Positions 63,968 to 64,000 of a DNA stretch of 64,000 bases are shown one piece after another. The DNA comes from Nodularia sp034931045 (GTDB taxonomy: Bacteria > Cyanobacteriota > Cyanobacteriia > Cyanobacteriales > Nostocaceae), in assembly GCF_034931045.1 (NCBI RefSeq), contig NZ_JAYGHH010000003.1:124001-188000 (forward strand). Reading direction: 5' to 3'. The first letter of the stretch is position 1. The number at the start of each line of letters is the position of its first letter. The notes under the pieces are model-generated. The model made no database searches, was not told the origin of the DNA, and saw only the letters and a program-made list of their open reading frames with translations. Made by a program: the position numbers and the translations under genes.

Positions 63968-64000
63968 ATGAAAGCGGTCATTCTGGCTGGAGGACTTGGT
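63968..64000 (+). CDS. Sugar-nucleotidyltransferase, N-terminus only
   Basis: The 11 visible residues MKAVILAGGLG are the nucleotide-binding start of NDP-sugar pyrophosphorylases (RfbA, RfbF and GalU-like). An AAAGAGG site precedes the ATG. The specific sugar nucleotide cannot be told from this fragment. Confidence 0.7.
   Translation, partial: MKAVILAGGLG

Overview
The window is about 64 kb of a draft chromosome from a filamentous, Nostocales-type cyanobacterium (Nostoc, Anabaena or Nodularia-like; the genus is inferred, not proven). Evidence: many copies of the HIP1 octamer GCGATCGC; photosynthesis genes (psb34, psbQ, ndhH, a high-light-inducible protein, a helical carotenoid protein); the nitrogen-control pair ntcB-cnaT; a PatA-type response regulator; an XisI-family protein; and arrays of heptanucleotide repeats (STRR type) in most larger intergenic gaps. 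No rRNA, tRNA, CRISPR array, prophage or transposase gene was seen. Four N-runs (8716-8740, 12048-12072, 46373-46499, 48975-49008) mark assembly gaps; three interrupt genes and have lengths that do not match the expected missing sequence.

Layout. 1-6.3 kb: a CruA/CruP-type lycopene cyclase homolog (cut by the window edge), citramalate synthase cimA divergent from a 2Fe-2S ferredoxin-like gene, a repeat-bearing membrane protein, a thiO-thiG fusion for the thiazole of thiamine, and psb34. 6.6-13.7 kb: a TPR protein, ispH, an SGNH hydrolase and an ammonium transporter with an upstream NtcA-type box. 13.7-18.8 kb: purE, then an amino-sugar group (nagA, a DOMON-like protein, a NahK-like N-acetylhexosamine kinase, an orphan xisI-like gene and an N-acylglucosamine 2-epimerase). 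19-24 kb: accessory genes, a 124-bp MITE-like element, a pirin and a DCC thiol oxidoreductase. 24.3-30.5 kb: psbQ, a ThiO-like oxidase, an alpha/beta-hydrolase lacking its nucleophile, hemJ, ntcB (two perfect NtcA boxes) and cnaT. 30.5-35 kb: hisC, a GNAT, a TetR regulator and a rhomboid homolog lacking its catalytic residues.

35-43 kb: a Ser/Thr kinase-TPR protein, a P1B-type ATPase without the CPC motif, a pseudokinase and a membrane GTPase. 43-50 kb: ndhH, rsmH, a HLIP-HCP photoprotection pair, and an unusual protein joining a cyclic-nucleotide-type sensor, a degenerate sigma-54 activator AAA+ domain and a NosR/NapH-like membrane polyferredoxin. 50-59 kb: an FHA-PAS-GAF-GGDEF-EAL protein, ftsH, an AI-2E family permease and a PatA-like regulator. 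59.8-63.6 kb: a vWA, PP2C and kinase-TPR triad of the TerY-P type. The last bases start a sugar-nucleotidyltransferase gene.

The strongest leads are the membrane redox/sigma-54-like fusion protein, the TerY-P-like triad, the set of homologs with lost catalytic residues (rhomboid, kinase, hydrolase), the double NtcA boxes before ntcB, and the repeated placement of heptamer arrays directly on stop codons, where they supply the C-terminal residues of several enzymes.
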